A program made the translations under genes and the position numbers. Source: Conexibacter sp. SYSU D00693 (lineage in GTDB: Bacteria; Actinomycetota; Thermoleophilia; Solirubrobacterales; Solirubrobacteraceae). From it: a stretch of DNA of 64,000 bases. The stretch lies in NCBI RefSeq assembly GCF_017084525.1, contig NZ_CP070950.1, forward strand, positions 3,658,001 through 3,722,000, read 5' to 3'. Shown piece after piece: positions 1 through 8,215 of this stretch. Under the pieces are notes generated by a model. It did no database searches, was not told the origin of the DNA, and worked only from the letters and a program-made list of their open reading frames with translations. Position 1 is the first letter of the stretch, and every line of letters begins with the position of its first letter.

Positions 1-597
1 CGCGCGCAGGCCGCGCAGCAGCGCGCGGATCCTCGGCAGCTCCTCGCGGAAGCGGCGGGTCGAGTCCTGGTGGACGTCGCCCGGGAGCAGGACGATGTCG
101 GGCCTGAGCGCCATCGCGCGGCGCACGGCCTCGCGCTCGTGGTCGCCGACGCGGCGGAACTGCAGGTCGCTGAGCACGATGAGGCGGACGGGGTCGTCCC
201 CCGCGCGCGCGGGCGCGACCGGGACCTCGGTGCGCTCGACGACGATCCGGTCGGGCTCGACGTAGGCGGCGTACGCGCCCACGGGCGCGAGCAGGAGGCA
301 CGGGACCCCGAGGACGAGCCGGCGGCGCGGGCGCGGCAGGCGGCGTCCGGCGGCGAGGAGGGCGAGGCCGAACGCGGGGACGCCGACGACGCCGTCGAGC
401 CACAGCACGTGGATGAGGCCGAAGTGCGGCTGCAGCCCGGCGGCCCGCAGCAGCGCGAGCTTCACCGCCCACGTCGCGAAGGCCGTCGCGGCGAGCAGGC
501 CGCGGTGCCGGGCCCGGGCCACGGCGACGCCGAGCGCCGCGAGCAGCGCCGCGTCCAGGGCGCCCGAGGCGGTGAAGAGCAGGTCCCAGCGGTCCAA
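1..597 (-). CDS. membrane-anchored metallophosphoesterase (3'-truncated by window edge)
   Basis: Reading the complement from a TTG at 597 gives 199 residues that run off the window. The first ~115 residues hold several hydrophobic helices (e.g. around the segment LIHVLWLDGVVGVPAFGLAL). They are followed by a calcineurin-like phosphoesterase opening with the metal-site motif LIVLSDLQF and the GDVH motif, after RPDIVLLP. This is the YkuE-type arrangement (membrane segments, then a phosphatase domain), so the likely role is a membrane-bound phosphoesterase of unknown substrate. A stop (TGA) lies just upstream in frame and GAAGG sits 9 nt before the TTG, which decides the start. The gene is divergent from the glyoxalase-like gene across a 48-nt gap. 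The catalytic C-terminal half is outside the window. Confidence 0.75.
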   Translation of the reverse strand, partial: MDRWDLLFTASGALDAALLAALGVAVARARHRGLLAATAFATWAVKLALLRAAGLQPHFGLIHVLWLDGVVGVPAFGLALLAAGRRLPRPRRRLVLGVPCLLLAPVGAYAAYVEPDRIVVERTEVPVAPARAGDDPVRLIVLSDLQFRRVGDHEREAVRRAMALRPDIVLLPGDVHQDSTRRFREELPRIRALLRGLRA

Positions 598-645
598 GGC
601 GCGAGACCTTCACAGCTCGTCGTAAAGCCCCGATGATGTGCGCCC

Positions 646-1038
646 ATGAGCACCTCCACCTCCTCGCGGGTGACGGGCGTCGACTTCGTCGGGCTCCCGG
701 TCGCCGACCTCGGCCGGGCTCGGGCGTTCTACGCCGACGTCCTCGGCCTCCAGCCCGGCAAGACCTGGGGCGAGGAGGACCCGATGGGCGCGGAGTTCGA
801 GACGGGCACCGTGACGCTCGCGCTCATGGCGTCGGAGCGCTTGGGCATGGAGGTCCGGCCCTCCTCGGCGCCCCTCGCGCTGCAGGTCGGCGACGTGGCC
901 GCCGCGCGGGCCGCGCTCGAGGAGCAGGGCGTCGCGTTCCTCGGGGACACCATCGACTCCGGCGTCTGCCACATGGCCCCGTTCAGCGACCCTGACGGCA
1001 ACGTCCTCATGCTCCACCACCGCTACGCGCCCCACTAG
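646..1038 (+). CDS. VOC-superfamily (glyoxalase/bleomycin-resistance-like) protein
   Basis: This 130-residue protein has the single-module vicinal oxygen chelate fold. It opens with a betaalphabeta start (VDFVGLPVADLGRARAFYADVLGL), has a central EFETGTVTLAL strand, and ends with the classic SDPDGNVLMLHHR. Family members bind a divalent metal through His/Glu on paired modules and act as dimers in isomerase, dioxygenase or drug-binding reactions; the substrate here cannot be told. An in-frame codon at 633 also exists, but the ATG at 646 gives the normal family N-terminus. It is a single gene between a divergent phosphoesterase and the carboxypeptidase gene 30 nt downstream. Confidence 0.85.
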   Translation: MSTSTSSRVTGVDFVGLPVADLGRARAFYADVLGLQPGKTWGEEDPMGAEFETGTVTLALMASERLGMEVRPSSAPLALQVGDVAAARAALEEQGVAFLGDTIDSGVCHMAPFSDPDGNVLMLHHRYAPH

Positions 1039-1056
1039 CGGACCGCGCCGTCCGGC

Positions 1057-1062
1057 TAGGCT
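1057..1062 (+). promoter_or_regulatory. -10-like TAGGCT giving a probably leaderless transcript
   Basis: TAGGCT ends 6 nt before the GTG start at 1069, the spacing expected when transcription begins at or next to the start codon. No Shine-Dalgarno-like sequence precedes the GTG. No convincing -35 is seen. The inference rests on the same pattern recurring before several genes in this window. Confidence 0.4.
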
Positions 1063-1068
1063 CGGACC

Positions 1069-2286
1069 GTGCACCGGGTCCGGGTCCTGCCCCTCGCGCT
1101 GCTCCTCGCGGCGGCGCTGCTCGCCGCGGCTGCGCCGGCGGCCTCGGCGGCGCAGGACCGCGCGCTGCGCTCCGCGCTGTCGCGGCTGGCGGCGCGGGCC
1201 GGCGGCACGACGTCGTTCGCGGTGACCGACGTCGCCGCCAAGCGCGTCCTCGCGCGCGTGCGCGACACGCGCGTGACGCCGCTGGCCTCCACGACCAAGC
1301 TCCTGACGACGGCGGCGGCGCTGCGCACCCTGCAGCCCCTCGAGACGGGCGTCCTGCTCGCCGGGCCGGTCGCCGGCGGCGTGCTGGCGGGCGACGTCGT
1401 CCTGCGCGGCGGCGGCGACGGGCTGCTGGGCGACGCCGAGCTCGCGACCCTCGCCACCGCCGTCCAGGCCGCCGGCGTGCGCGAGGTGCAGGGCTCGGTC
1501 GTCGGCGACGGCACGCGCTTCGACGCGCTGCGCGGCGGTCCGGGCACGGCGTTCGCGTTCGACCCGGAGATCGGCGGGACGCTCGGCGCCCTGACCTACC
1601 TGCGCGGCCGCGCGACGCCGGCGGGGCCGGTGCAGCCCGACCCGGCGCAGGCCGCGGCGGCGCGCTTCGACGACGTGCTCGAGGCGCGCGGGCTCGTCGT
1701 GCGTGGGACGCCGCGAGCGGGGACGACGCCGCTGGGCGCGGTCCTGCTGGGTCGCACCCAGCGCCGGGTGGCCGACGTCGTGCGCGCGGCGAACACCGAC
1801 TCCGACGACTTCCTCGCCGAGACGCTGCTCAAGGCGGTGGGCGCCGCGCAGGCGCGCGCAGGGACGACGGCGGCGGGCGCCGCGGCGGCGACGCGGGTCG
1901 TCCGGCGGCTCGGCGCACGGCAGGTGACGCTCGCCGACGGTGCGGGGCTGGTGCCGGGCTCGCGCGGCTCCGTGCGCGACCTCGTGGCGCTCCTGGTGCG
2001 GCTGCGAGGCACGAGCGCGTTCACGTCCTCGCTCGCCGTCGCCGGCCGCACCGGCACGCTGCGCGACCGGCTCACGGCGTCGCCGGCACGCGGCCGGTGC
2101 AGGGCGAAGACCGGCACGCTGCCCGACACCCGGGTCAGCGCGCTGGCGGGGATCTGCCGCGCCCGCGGCGACCGCCGGGTGGCCTTCGCGATCGTCACGA
2201 CGGGCAGCGCGGTGGAGCGCGCCCGCCCGGCGCAGGACGCGATGGTGCAGCGCCTCGCGCGGTGGCGGCGCGGCGCGCGCCGCTAG
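1069..2286 (+). CDS. dacB: D-alanyl-D-alanine carboxypeptidase/endopeptidase, PBP4 (S13) family
   Basis: This 405-residue exported protein has a signal peptide (Leu/Ala-rich, ending ASAAQ near residue 29). Penicillin-binding motif 1 is S74-T-T-K77 and motif 3 is K347-T-G within RCRAKTGTLPDTRV. PBP4-family enzymes trim or cleave peptide crosslinks of peptidoglycan in the periplasm/cell wall. Motif 2 reads S245-D-D rather than the usual SxN, within TDSDDFLAETLL. The rest of that element (DxxLAExLL) is as in the family, so a catalytic change is possible. Length matches compact S13 enzymes. The GTG start follows a -10-like element by 6 nt. The gene ends 12 nt before the FAH-family gene, so the two may be cotranscribed. 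Confidence 0.88.
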   Translation: MHRVRVLPLALLLAAALLAAAAPAASAAQDRALRSALSRLAARAGGTTSFAVTDVAAKRVLARVRDTRVTPLASTTKLLTTAAALRTLQPLETGVLLAGPVAGGVLAGDVVLRGGGDGLLGDAELATLATAVQAAGVREVQGSVVGDGTRFDALRGGPGTAFAFDPEIGGTLGALTYLRGRATPAGPVQPDPAQAAAARFDDVLEARGLVVRGTPRAGTTPLGAVLLGRTQRRVADVVRAANTDSDDFLAETLLKAVGAAQARAGTTAAGAAAATRVVRRLGARQVTLADGAGLVPGSRGSVRDLVALLVRLRGTSAFTSSLAVAGRTGTLRDRLTASPARGRCRAKTGTLPDTRVSALAGICRARGDRRVAFAIVTTGSAVERARPAQDAMVQRLARWRRGARR

Positions 2287-2298
2287 CGTGCCGCCGCG

Positions 2299-3081
2299 AT
2301 GAAGCTCGCGACGTTCCTGCCCGCCGGCGCCGACGCGCCCGTCGCGGGGGAGGTCCGCGACGACCGCGTCGTCGCCTTCGCCGACGGCTCGACCGTCCTC
2401 GACCGCCTCGCCTCGGGCGACCGCACGCCGGCCGACGGCCCCGACCACGCGCTCACCGACGTGACGCTGCTCATGCCGGTGCGCCCGCGCGTGCTCTTCG
2501 GCGTCGGGCTGAACTACGCCAAGCACGCGGCGGAGGGCGGCAGCGACGTCCCCAAGGCGCCGATCGTCTTCACCATGTCGCCGTCCAGCGCGGCCGACCC
2601 GGGCGCGCCGGTCCGCTGCCCGGAGGTCGTGCGCCGGCTGGACTACGAGGGCGAGCTGACGGTCGTCATGGGCGCCGGCGGCGAGGTCGCGGGGTACTGC
2701 GTGGCCGACGACGTCAGCGCGCGCGACCTCCAGCGCCGCGAGCCGCAGTGGACGCGCGCGAAGGGCTTCGACGGCGCCTGCCCGCTCGGGCCGTGGATCA
2801 CGACGGCCGACGAGGTGCTCGACCCGCACGACCTCCGGCTGCAGACGTGGGTCAACGGCGAGCTGCGCCAGGACGCGACGACCGCCGACCTCATCTTCGA
2901 CGTCCCGACGGTCGTGGGCTTCCTGCAGGAGACCTGCACCCTCGAGCCGGGCGACGTGGTCCTCACCGGGACGCCCGACGGCGTCGGCTTCGCGATGGAC
3001 CCGCCGCAGTTCCTGCAGTCCGGCGACGTCGTGCGGATCGAGATCGAGCGCCTGGGCGCGATCGAGCACGCGGTCGCCTAG
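2299..3081 (+). CDS. fumarylacetoacetate hydrolase-family protein
   Basis: This 260-residue protein has the FAH C-terminal catalytic fold. It shows LFGVGLNYAKHAAEG near residue 66, the metal-binding E117-x-E119 in DYEGELTVV, then ADDVSARDLQ, KGFDGACPLGPW and the terminal TGTPDGVGF. Family members hydrolyse or decarboxylate 2,4-diketo acids (fumarylpyruvate, acylpyruvates, 2-hydroxyhepta-2,4-diene-1,7-dioate) in aromatic catabolism. The N-terminus is the short lid form typical of YcgM-like acylpyruvases. No aromatic pathway genes neighbour it, so the substrate is open. Its TAG stop overlaps the TAG of the convergent SDR gene by four bases (CTAG). Confidence 0.88.
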   Translation: MKLATFLPAGADAPVAGEVRDDRVVAFADGSTVLDRLASGDRTPADGPDHALTDVTLLMPVRPRVLFGVGLNYAKHAAEGGSDVPKAPIVFTMSPSSAADPGAPVRCPEVVRRLDYEGELTVVMGAGGEVAGYCVADDVSARDLQRREPQWTRAKGFDGACPLGPWITTADEVLDPHDLRLQTWVNGELRQDATTADLIFDVPTVVGFLQETCTLEPGDVVLTGTPDGVGFAMDPPQFLQSGDVVRIEIERLGAIEHAVA

Positions 3082-3851
3082 AAGCCGGACATCCCCGGCT
3101 GGTTCTGGGCGCCGTCGACGACGACGTCGGTGCCCGAGACCCAGCTCGCGCGCTCGCTGAGCAGGAACGCCGCGACGTCGGCGACCTCCTCGGCGGTCCC
3201 GAGGCGGCCGAGGGGGAACTCCTGGGCGACGAAGCGCTCGAACTGCTCGGCGCGCTCGGTGCGCGCGTGGTCCCAGCCGCCGCCCTCGAAGAGGATCGAG
3301 CCAGGGCTGAGCGCGTTGACCCGGACGCCGCCCGGGCCGAGCTCGCGGCCCAACGACGCGGCGAGGTGGGAGACGGCCGCCTTGGCCGCCGCGTACTGCG
3401 CGCGGGGCTGGGGGCGATGGCCGGAGATGCTCGACACGAGCAGCGCCGCGCCCCCTTCGGGGAGGTGGGGGAGCGCGGCGCGGACGAGCGTCGCCGCGTG
3501 GACGACGTTGAGGTCGAAGGTCTCGCGGTAGGCCGCTGCGTCGGCGTCCTCGAGGGCGGATCCGCCGGTGCTGCCGCCCGCGTTGGCGACGACGAGGTCC
3601 AAGCCGCCGAGGGCGCCCGCCGCGTCGTCCACGAAGCGCCGCAGCGCGGCCTCGTCGGTGACGTCGACGGTCGCGCCGAACGCGCCGGGTGCCCCGGCGC
3701 GCTCGAGCTCCTGCACGGCGGCGGTCGTCTCCCCGCGCGCGCAGACCGCGACGGCCGCGCACTCCTGGGCCAGGCGCAGCGCGATCGCCCGCCCGATGCC
3801 CCGCGTCCCGCCCGTCACGAGCGCGCGCTTGCCGGCCAGCCCGAGGTCCAT
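3078..3851 (-). CDS. short-chain dehydrogenase/reductase (SDR)
   Basis: This 257-residue classical SDR has the cofactor motif TGGTRGIG at residues 13-20 and NAG at 90-92. The catalytic serine is in LLVSSISG (140/141), with Y153-x-x-x-K157 in QYAAAKAAV. It should be a cytoplasmic NAD(P)-dependent oxidoreductase; the arginine-poor loop after the second strand (CARGETT) suggests NADP(H) preference only weakly. The ATG at 3851 was chosen because it starts the family's normal N-terminus (MDLGLAGKRALVTGG); open frame upstream runs into a repeat. A palindromic repeat lies 29 nt upstream of the start. Confidence 0.9.
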   Translation of the reverse strand: MDLGLAGKRALVTGGTRGIGRAIALRLAQECAAVAVCARGETTAAVQELERAGAPGAFGATVDVTDEAALRRFVDDAAGALGGLDLVVANAGGSTGGSALEDADAAAYRETFDLNVVHAATLVRAALPHLPEGGAALLVSSISGHRPQPRAQYAAAKAAVSHLAASLGRELGPGGVRVNALSPGSILFEGGGWDHARTERAEQFERFVAQEFPLGRLGTAEEVADVAAFLLSERASWVSGTDVVVDGAQNQPGMSGF

Positions 3852-3880
3852 GGCGGCCAGGCTACGACCGCCCGGGGTGG

Positions 3881-3930
3881 AAGGTGCCTGGCACCTACCA
3901 CTCACGTGAGTGGTAGGTGCCAGGCACCTT
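3881..3930. repeat. REP-like palindrome, family A (two inverted GGTGCCTGGCACC units)
   Basis: A perfect 50-bp palindrome is centred at 3905/3906. Two 17-bp units with core GGTGCC-T/A-GGCACC face each other across CTACCACTCACGTGAGTGGTAG. Each unit is itself palindromic, so the DNA or RNA can form one long or two short hairpins. The right edge abuts the stop codon (TGA) of the minus-strand gene ending at 3931, so it could act as that gene's terminator or mRNA 3' stabiliser. A second, related pair lies at 9840-9901. Confidence 0.9.
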
Positions 3931-4695
3931 TCAGCGGCCGAGCTGCAGGCCGACGCCGTCGGCGACGGCGTCCCACACGTAGGTGGCGGTCGCCGCCCGG
4001 CCCTGGTCGGCGTTGCCGGCCGTGGGCGAGAGGGTGGCGGTGATGCGGTACGTGCGCGCCTCGCCGGCGGCGAAGCGGCCGAGGGCGAGAGGCGTCAGGC
4101 GGCCGAGGTCGGCGGTGGCGAGCGGCGCGGCGCGGGGCGGGCGGACCTGCTCGACGGTGAGGGTCAGGGCACCGCGGCTGAAGGAGGTGGTGGCGTTCGT
4201 CTCGCGCAGGGTGAAGCGCCCCGCGAGGGAGCCGGAGTTCGTGATGGTGACCTCGCTGGTGCGCGAGGCGCCCGGGGCGAGGTCGAGGCCGGTGAGCAGG
4301 GCGGCGCCGGCGCGCGAGTTGACCTGGAGCAGCTCGTCCTGGCGAGCACGGCCGGCGCCGGAGCCGGCGCCGCCGCTCGCGTTCTCGCCCGCGACGCCGC
4401 CGGCAGGGGTGGCGGCGTCCGCGGGCGAGCTCGCGGTGGGGGAGGACGACGAGGAGGCGGCGAGGGAGGCGCCGGGGGTGGCGCCGCCGCGGCCGGCGGT
4501 CACGGTGGGGGTGGCGGCGGGCGGCGCGGCGGCCCGCGCGCTGGCGCTGCCGTCGGCGCGCTCGCCGAGGACGCCGCCGAGCAGCGGGACGTGCGACGTG
4601 AGGGTCTGGCCGTTGCCGACGGTGGCAGCGCCGGCCGTCAGGGCGACGACGGCCAGCGTGCCGGTGCGGCGGGGGGTGAGGCGGGGGCGACCCAC
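3931..4695 (-). CDS. secreted protein with TasA/camelysin-like beta-sandwich
   Basis: This 254-residue exported protein begins with a basic n-region and hydrophobic segment (TGTLAVVALTAGAATVG). An Ala/Pro/Ser-rich linker follows (about residues 45-115), then a C-terminal beta-rich domain. That domain carries the hallmarks of the TasA/camelysin group: LLQVNSRAGAALLTGLDLAPG, a SEVTITNSGSLAGRFTL strand pair, and a late RTYRITATLSP...ATYVWDAV. In Bacillus such proteins form surface fibres or are cell-surface proteins. No SipW-type signal peptidase or sister gene is adjacent, so fibre formation is unproven. The stop codon abuts the family-A repeat. Confidence 0.55.
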   Translation of the reverse strand: MGRPRLTPRRTGTLAVVALTAGAATVGNGQTLTSHVPLLGGVLGERADGSASARAAAPPAATPTVTAGRGGATPGASLAASSSSSPTASSPADAATPAGGVAGENASGGAGSGAGRARQDELLQVNSRAGAALLTGLDLAPGASRTSEVTITNSGSLAGRFTLRETNATTSFSRGALTLTVEQVRPPRAAPLATADLGRLTPLALGRFAAGEARTYRITATLSPTAGNADQGRAATATYVWDAVADGVGLQLGR

Positions 4696-4753
4696 GCCGT
4701 CACCATCGGCCCCGCCGGTGTCAACCAGGTGTCGGCGCGGTGTGCGCCGCGTG

Positions 4754-5335
4754 TCAGTGCTTCGAGATGACCTTGTCGATGAGGCCGTACTCGGCGGCCT
4801 CGTCGGGCTTGAAGAAGCGGTCGCGCTCCATGTCGGCGTGGACCTCCTCGATCGGCTTGCCCGTGTGCTTGGCGTAGATCTCGTCGACGCGCCGGCGCGT
4901 CTTGATGATCTCCTGGGCGTGGATCTGGATGTCCGTGGCCTGGCCCTCGAAGCCGGCCGAGGGCTGGTGGATGAGGATGCGCGAGTTCGGCAGCGAGAAG
5001 CGCTTGCCGGCGGCGCCGCCGGCGAGCAGCAGCGAGCCCATGCTCATCGCGATCCCGACGCAGATCGTCGACACGTCGGGCTTGATGAACTGCATCGTGT
5101 CGTAGATCGCCAGGCCCGCGTAGATCGAGCCGCCCGGCGAGTTGATGTAGATCGAGATGTCCTTGTCCGGGTCGGCGGACTCGAGGTGCAGCAGCTGCGC
5201 CACGATGAGGTTCGCGATCTGGTCGTCCACCGGCTGGCCGAGGAAGATGATCCGCTCGTTGAGCAGGCGCGAGTAGATGTCGTACTCGCGCTCGCCGCGC
5301 GCGGTGCGCTCGATGACCATGGGGACGAGAGGCAT
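4754..5335 (-). CDS. clpP: ATP-dependent Clp protease proteolytic subunit
   Basis: This 193-residue serine protease forms the barrel that degrades unfolded substrates fed by ClpX/ClpC. The triad is complete: S98 in GIAMSMGS, H123 in [11 protein letters not shown]172 in MERDRFF. The oxyanion segment SPGGSIYAG (66-74) is also present. The ATG at 5335 gives the usual short propeptide ([11 protein letters not shown]...GEREYDIYS). Open frame continues upstream through repeat sequence but lacks family similarity. No clpX or tig is adjacent, so this looks like a stand-alone clpP, perhaps one of two or more paralogues. Its upstream region contains two copies of repeat family B. Confidence 0.96.
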   Translation of the reverse strand: MPLVPMVIERTARGEREYDIYSRLLNERIIFLGQPVDDQIANLIVAQLLHLESADPDKDISIYINSPGGSIYAGLAIYDTMQFIKPDVSTICVGIAMSMGSLLLAGGAAGKRFSLPNSRILIHQPSAGFEGQATDIQIHAQEIIKTRRRVDEIYAKHTGKPIEEVHADMERDRFFKPDEAAEYGLIDKVISKH

Positions 5336-5386
5336 GGCGGGCACCCTACCCAGCAGCCGCACTTGCCCTCCTCCTGCGAAGAAGGC

Positions 5387-5417
5387 GAAGAAGGGGACAG
5401 TCCCCTGCTTCTCACGC
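5387..5417. repeat. REP-like repeat family B, copy 1 (upstream of clpP)
   Basis: Core AAGGGGACAGTCCCCTG flanked on the right by CTTCTCACGC. The centre GGGGAC-AG-TCCCC is an inverted repeat. The left outer arm is degenerate compared with copy 2. It lies 52 bp upstream of the clpP start, so it is either in the clpP leader/promoter region or an inert insertion. Confidence 0.85.
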
Positions 5418-5458
5418 AAGCCCCCATGCGGGATCGCGGCGGGTCACGTCGCGCGGGC

Positions 5459-5491
5459 GTGAGAAGAAGGGGACAGTCCCCTGCTTCTCAC
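5459..5491. repeat. REP-like repeat family B, copy 2 (on the alkA stop codon)
   Basis: An imperfect 33-bp palindrome: outer arms GTGAGAAG/CTTCTCAC surround AAGGGGAC-AG-TCCCCT. The stop codon of the minus-strand glycosylase gene (5488-5490) lies inside the outer arm, so the repeat provides the gene's TGA. It is a direct repeat of copy 1, 42 bp away. Confidence 0.88.
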
Positions 5492-6348
5492 GCGAGCCAG
5501 AGGTGGGCCATGGCGAAGGTGCGGAAGGGGCGCCAGCGTGGGGCGTCGGCCTCCGTCAGCCCGAGGGCTTCGAGGCCGCGCAGGAGGCCGAGGTCCTTCG
5601 GCGGCCAGGCGTCGGGCTCGCCCAGCGCGCGGGCGACGACGTACTCGGCCGTCCACGGGCCGATGCCGGGCAGGGCGACGAGCGCCGCGCGCGCCGCGTC
5701 GGCGTCGACGCCCGGGCGGAGGTCGAGCGTGCCGTCGTCGACTGCGGCGAGGACCGCCCGCAGCGCCCGGCGGCGCGCGTTGGGCATCGCCGGCTCGTCG
5801 TCGGCCATGCCGTCGAGCAGCGCCCGGGCCGTCGGGAAGGGGCGCAGCGCCGGTGCGCCGTCGACCACGCAGGGCGGCCCGCCGTGGCGCGCCACGAGCC
5901 GGGACGCGAGCGTCCGCGCCGCCGCGACCGACACCTGCTGGCCGAGGACCGCCCGGACCGCGAGCTCGCCGCCGTCGACGCACCCCGGCAGCCGCCGCCC
6001 CGGCGCCGCGCGCACCAGCGCCCCCAACGCCGGATCGGCGCCGAGCACCGCGTCGGCCTCCGCCGCCGGGACGTCGAGCGCGAGCAGCCGCCGGCAGACC
6101 GCCACCGCCGCCTCGCGGTCCGCGGCGCGGGCGAGCCAGAGTCGAGCCGTCGCGCCCCGCGGGCCCAGCGCCAGCTCCGCCACGGCCGTCCCGCCGCCCA
6201 GCGCGAGCGCGCGCCGGACGACCAGCGCGTCGCGCTCGACCTCCTCGCAGCCCGTCGCCTGCCGCGCCGCGAGGAACGCGGCGATGCCCGCCGGGTCGTA
6301 GGACCCGCCGCCGGCCTCGAGCTCGACCTCCATCACCACGCCGCCCAT
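5488..6348 (-). CDS. alkA: DNA-3-methyladenine glycosylase II (AlkA/HhH-GPD family)
   Basis: This 286-residue protein has an AlkA-type N-terminal beta domain and a HhH-GPD domain. The helix-hairpin-helix [18 protein letters not shown] is followed by the catalytic aspartate D252 in WPPKDLGL. AlkA-type enzymes remove alkylated purines (3-methyladenine, 7-methylguanine) in base excision repair. No Ada methyltransferase module is fused. The ATG at 6348 was picked because longer frames run into the divergent aldo/keto reductase promoter; ATG 6333 is an alternative. The extreme C-terminus (MAHLWLA) and stop codon merge with repeat family B, so the last residues may not be ancestral. Confidence 0.87.
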   Translation of the reverse strand: MGGVVMEVELEAGGGSYDPAGIAAFLAARQATGCEEVERDALVVRRALALGGGTAVAELALGPRGATARLWLARAADREAAVAVCRRLLALDVPAAEADAVLGADPALGALVRAAPGRRLPGCVDGGELAVRAVLGQQVSVAAARTLASRLVARHGGPPCVVDGAPALRPFPTARALLDGMADDEPAMPNARRRALRAVLAAVDDGTLDLRPGVDADAARAALVALPGIGPWTAEYVVARALGEPDAWPPKDLGLLRGLEALGLTEADAPRWRPFRTFAMAHLWLA

Positions 6349-6427
6349 CCCACCACGACGCGCGAACGGCCCGGGACGTGAACCGGCTGTGCAGGGCTCG
6401 CCCCGCGGCGTCGTACGGTCGGAGACC

Positions 6428-7414
6428 ATGACCCTCCCCCGCCGCAAGCTCGCCGACCTCGACGTCTCCGCCCTCGGCCTCGGCTGCATGGGCATGTCCG
6501 CCTTCTACGGCCAGACCGACGAGGCGGAGTCGATCGCGACGATCCACCGCGCGATCGACCTCGGCTGCAGCTTCCTCGACACCGCCGAGCTCTACGGCCC
6601 GCACCTCAACGAGGAGCTGCTGGGCAAGGCGCTGCAGGGCAAGCGCGACCAGGTCGAGCTCGCCACGAAGTTCGGCATCCGGCCCAACCCGACGCCCGAG
6701 GAGCCCAACGGCCGCGTCAACGACGGCTCGCCCGAGAACGTCCGCCGGTCGATCGAGGGCTCGCTGCAGCGCCTGCAGACCGACCACGTCGAGCTCTACT
6801 ACCTGCACCGCGTCGACCCCGGCACGCCGATCGAGGAGACGGTCGGCGCGATGGCCGAGCTCGTCCAGGAGGGCAAGGTCCGCCACCTCGGCCTCAGCGA
6901 GGCGGCGCCGGACACGATCCGCCGCGCCCACGCCACCCACCCGATCACCGCGGTGCAGACCGAGTGGTCGCTGTGGACGCGGGACCTCGAGGCCGAGGTC
7001 GTCCCGACCTGCCGCGAGCTCGGCATCGGCCTCGTCCCCTACTCGCCGCTGGGTCGCGGCTTCCTGTCCGGGCGCTTCAAGGCCCCGGAGGAGCTCGACG
7101 AGCACGACTTCCGCCGCAACGGCCCGCGCTTCACCGGCGAGAACCTCGAGCGCAACCTCCAGCTCGTCGCGCAGGTCGAGGAGCTCGCGCAGGAGAAGGG
7201 CTGCACGCCCGGCCAGCTCGCGCTCGCCTGGGTGCTGGCCAAGGGCGACGACGTCGTCCCGATCCCCGGCACGAAGCGCCGCACGTACCTCGAGGAGAAC
7301 CTCGCCGCCGTGGAGGTGACCCTCACCGACGACGACCTCCGCAGGCTCGAGGAGCTCCCGGCCGCCGCAGGCGACCGCTACGACGCCTCGGGCATGCGCA
7401 CCGTCAACCGGTAG
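6428..7414 (+). CDS. aldo/keto reductase (AKR11/13-like)
   Basis: This 328-residue TIM-barrel NADPH oxidoreductase has D51 and Y56 in [11 protein letters not shown]81 in ELATKFGI, and the histidine of [11 protein letters not shown]. These form the AKR catalytic tetrad. The C-terminus has the cofactor-binding VPIPGTKR motif. It is closest in style to the YhdN/IolS general aldehyde reductases; the physiological substrate is unknown. The ATG at 6428 is preceded by TACGGT 8 nt upstream, a possible -10 for a near-leaderless message. It is divergent from alkA. Confidence 0.92.
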   Translation: MTLPRRKLADLDVSALGLGCMGMSAFYGQTDEAESIATIHRAIDLGCSFLDTAELYGPHLNEELLGKALQGKRDQVELATKFGIRPNPTPEEPNGRVNDGSPENVRRSIEGSLQRLQTDHVELYYLHRVDPGTPIEETVGAMAELVQEGKVRHLGLSEAAPDTIRRAHATHPITAVQTEWSLWTRDLEAEVVPTCRELGIGLVPYSPLGRGFLSGRFKAPEELDEHDFRRNGPRFTGENLERNLQLVAQVEELAQEKGCTPGQLALAWVLAKGDDVVPIPGTKRRTYLEENLAAVEVTLTDDDLRRLEELPAAAGDRYDASGMRTVNR

Positions 7415-7465
7415 CCGCGCGGACGCACCCCAGGGCGGGTGGCGTGCTTGCATGGACAACGACCC

Positions 7466-8215
7466 ATGAGCACCCCCGCCCTGGACGTCCGGCGCCTCGT
7501 CAAGACCTACGACGGCGGCTTCACCGCCCTGCACGGCCTCGACCTGCAGGTGCCGGCTGGCGCGTTCTTCGGCCTCCTCGGCCCCAACGGCGCCGGCAAG
7601 ACGACGCTCATCAGCGCCGTCTGCAACCTCATCCGGGTCTCGTCGGGCGAGATCGACGTCTTCGGCGCGCCCCACACCTCGATGGAGGCCCGCGCCGCCG
7701 TCGGCCTCGCCGAGCAGGACGTCAACCTCGACCGCTTCCTCGACGTGGAGGAGACGCTCGTCTACCACGGCGGCTACTTCGGCATGGCCCGCAGCGACGC
7801 CCGCCGGCGCGCCGCCGAGATGATGGACGTCTTCGACCTGCGCGCGAAGGCGAAGGTCCGGGCCCCCGCGCTCAGCGGCGGCATGCGCCGGCGCCTCCTG
7901 CTCGCCCGCGCGCTCATGCACGAGCCGCGCCTCGTGATCCTCGACGAGCCGACGGCCGGCGTGGACTTCGAGCTGCGCCTCGAGCTCTGGGACTACATCC
8001 GCCGCCTGCACCAGCAGGGCACGACGATCCTCCTCACCACGCACTACCTCGAGGAGGCCGAGGAGCTCTGCGAGGAGATCGCGCTCATCCGCGGCGGCGA
8101 GCTGCTGGCCCGCGACTCCGCCGACGGGCTGCGCGCCGCCTACGACGCGCGGACGCTCGCCGACGTCTACGTCAAGGCGATGGCCGGCGAGCAGCCGGTG
8201 GGGGCGGCGTCGTGA
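7466..8215 (+). CDS. ABC-2 type exporter, ATP-binding subunit
   Basis: This 249-residue ABC ATPase has Walker A GPNGAGKTT (39-47), signature LSGGM (136-140), and Walker B LVILDEPTAGVD (from 156). The switch histidine is in LLTTHYLEEAEELCEE. Sequence style matches YadG/CcmA/DrrA-like exporters (short linker, EEAEELC after the H-loop). Together with the membrane subunit at 8212 it should export a hydrophobic compound, lipid or drug. The ATG at 7466 is favoured over an upstream codon because it starts the first beta strand normally. The stop overlaps the permease GTG start (GTGA). Confidence 0.93.
   Translation: MSTPALDVRRLVKTYDGGFTALHGLDLQVPAGAFFGLLGPNGAGKTTLISAVCNLIRVSSGEIDVFGAPHTSMEARAAVGLAEQDVNLDRFLDVEETLVYHGGYFGMARSDARRRAAEMMDVFDLRAKAKVRAPALSGGMRRRLLLARALMHEPRLVILDEPTAGVDFELRLELWDYIRRLHQQGTTILLTTHYLEEAEELCEEIALIRGGELLARDSADGLRAAYDARTLADVYVKAMAGEQPVGAAS

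Noticed and set aside
610-3762. Open frame of ~1050 codons on the minus strand across the glyoxalase, dacB and FAH genes
   Set aside because: It is Arg/Ala/Gly/Pro-rich with no domain, and lies antisense to three genes with clear motifs. Long stop-free antisense frames are expected at this GC content.
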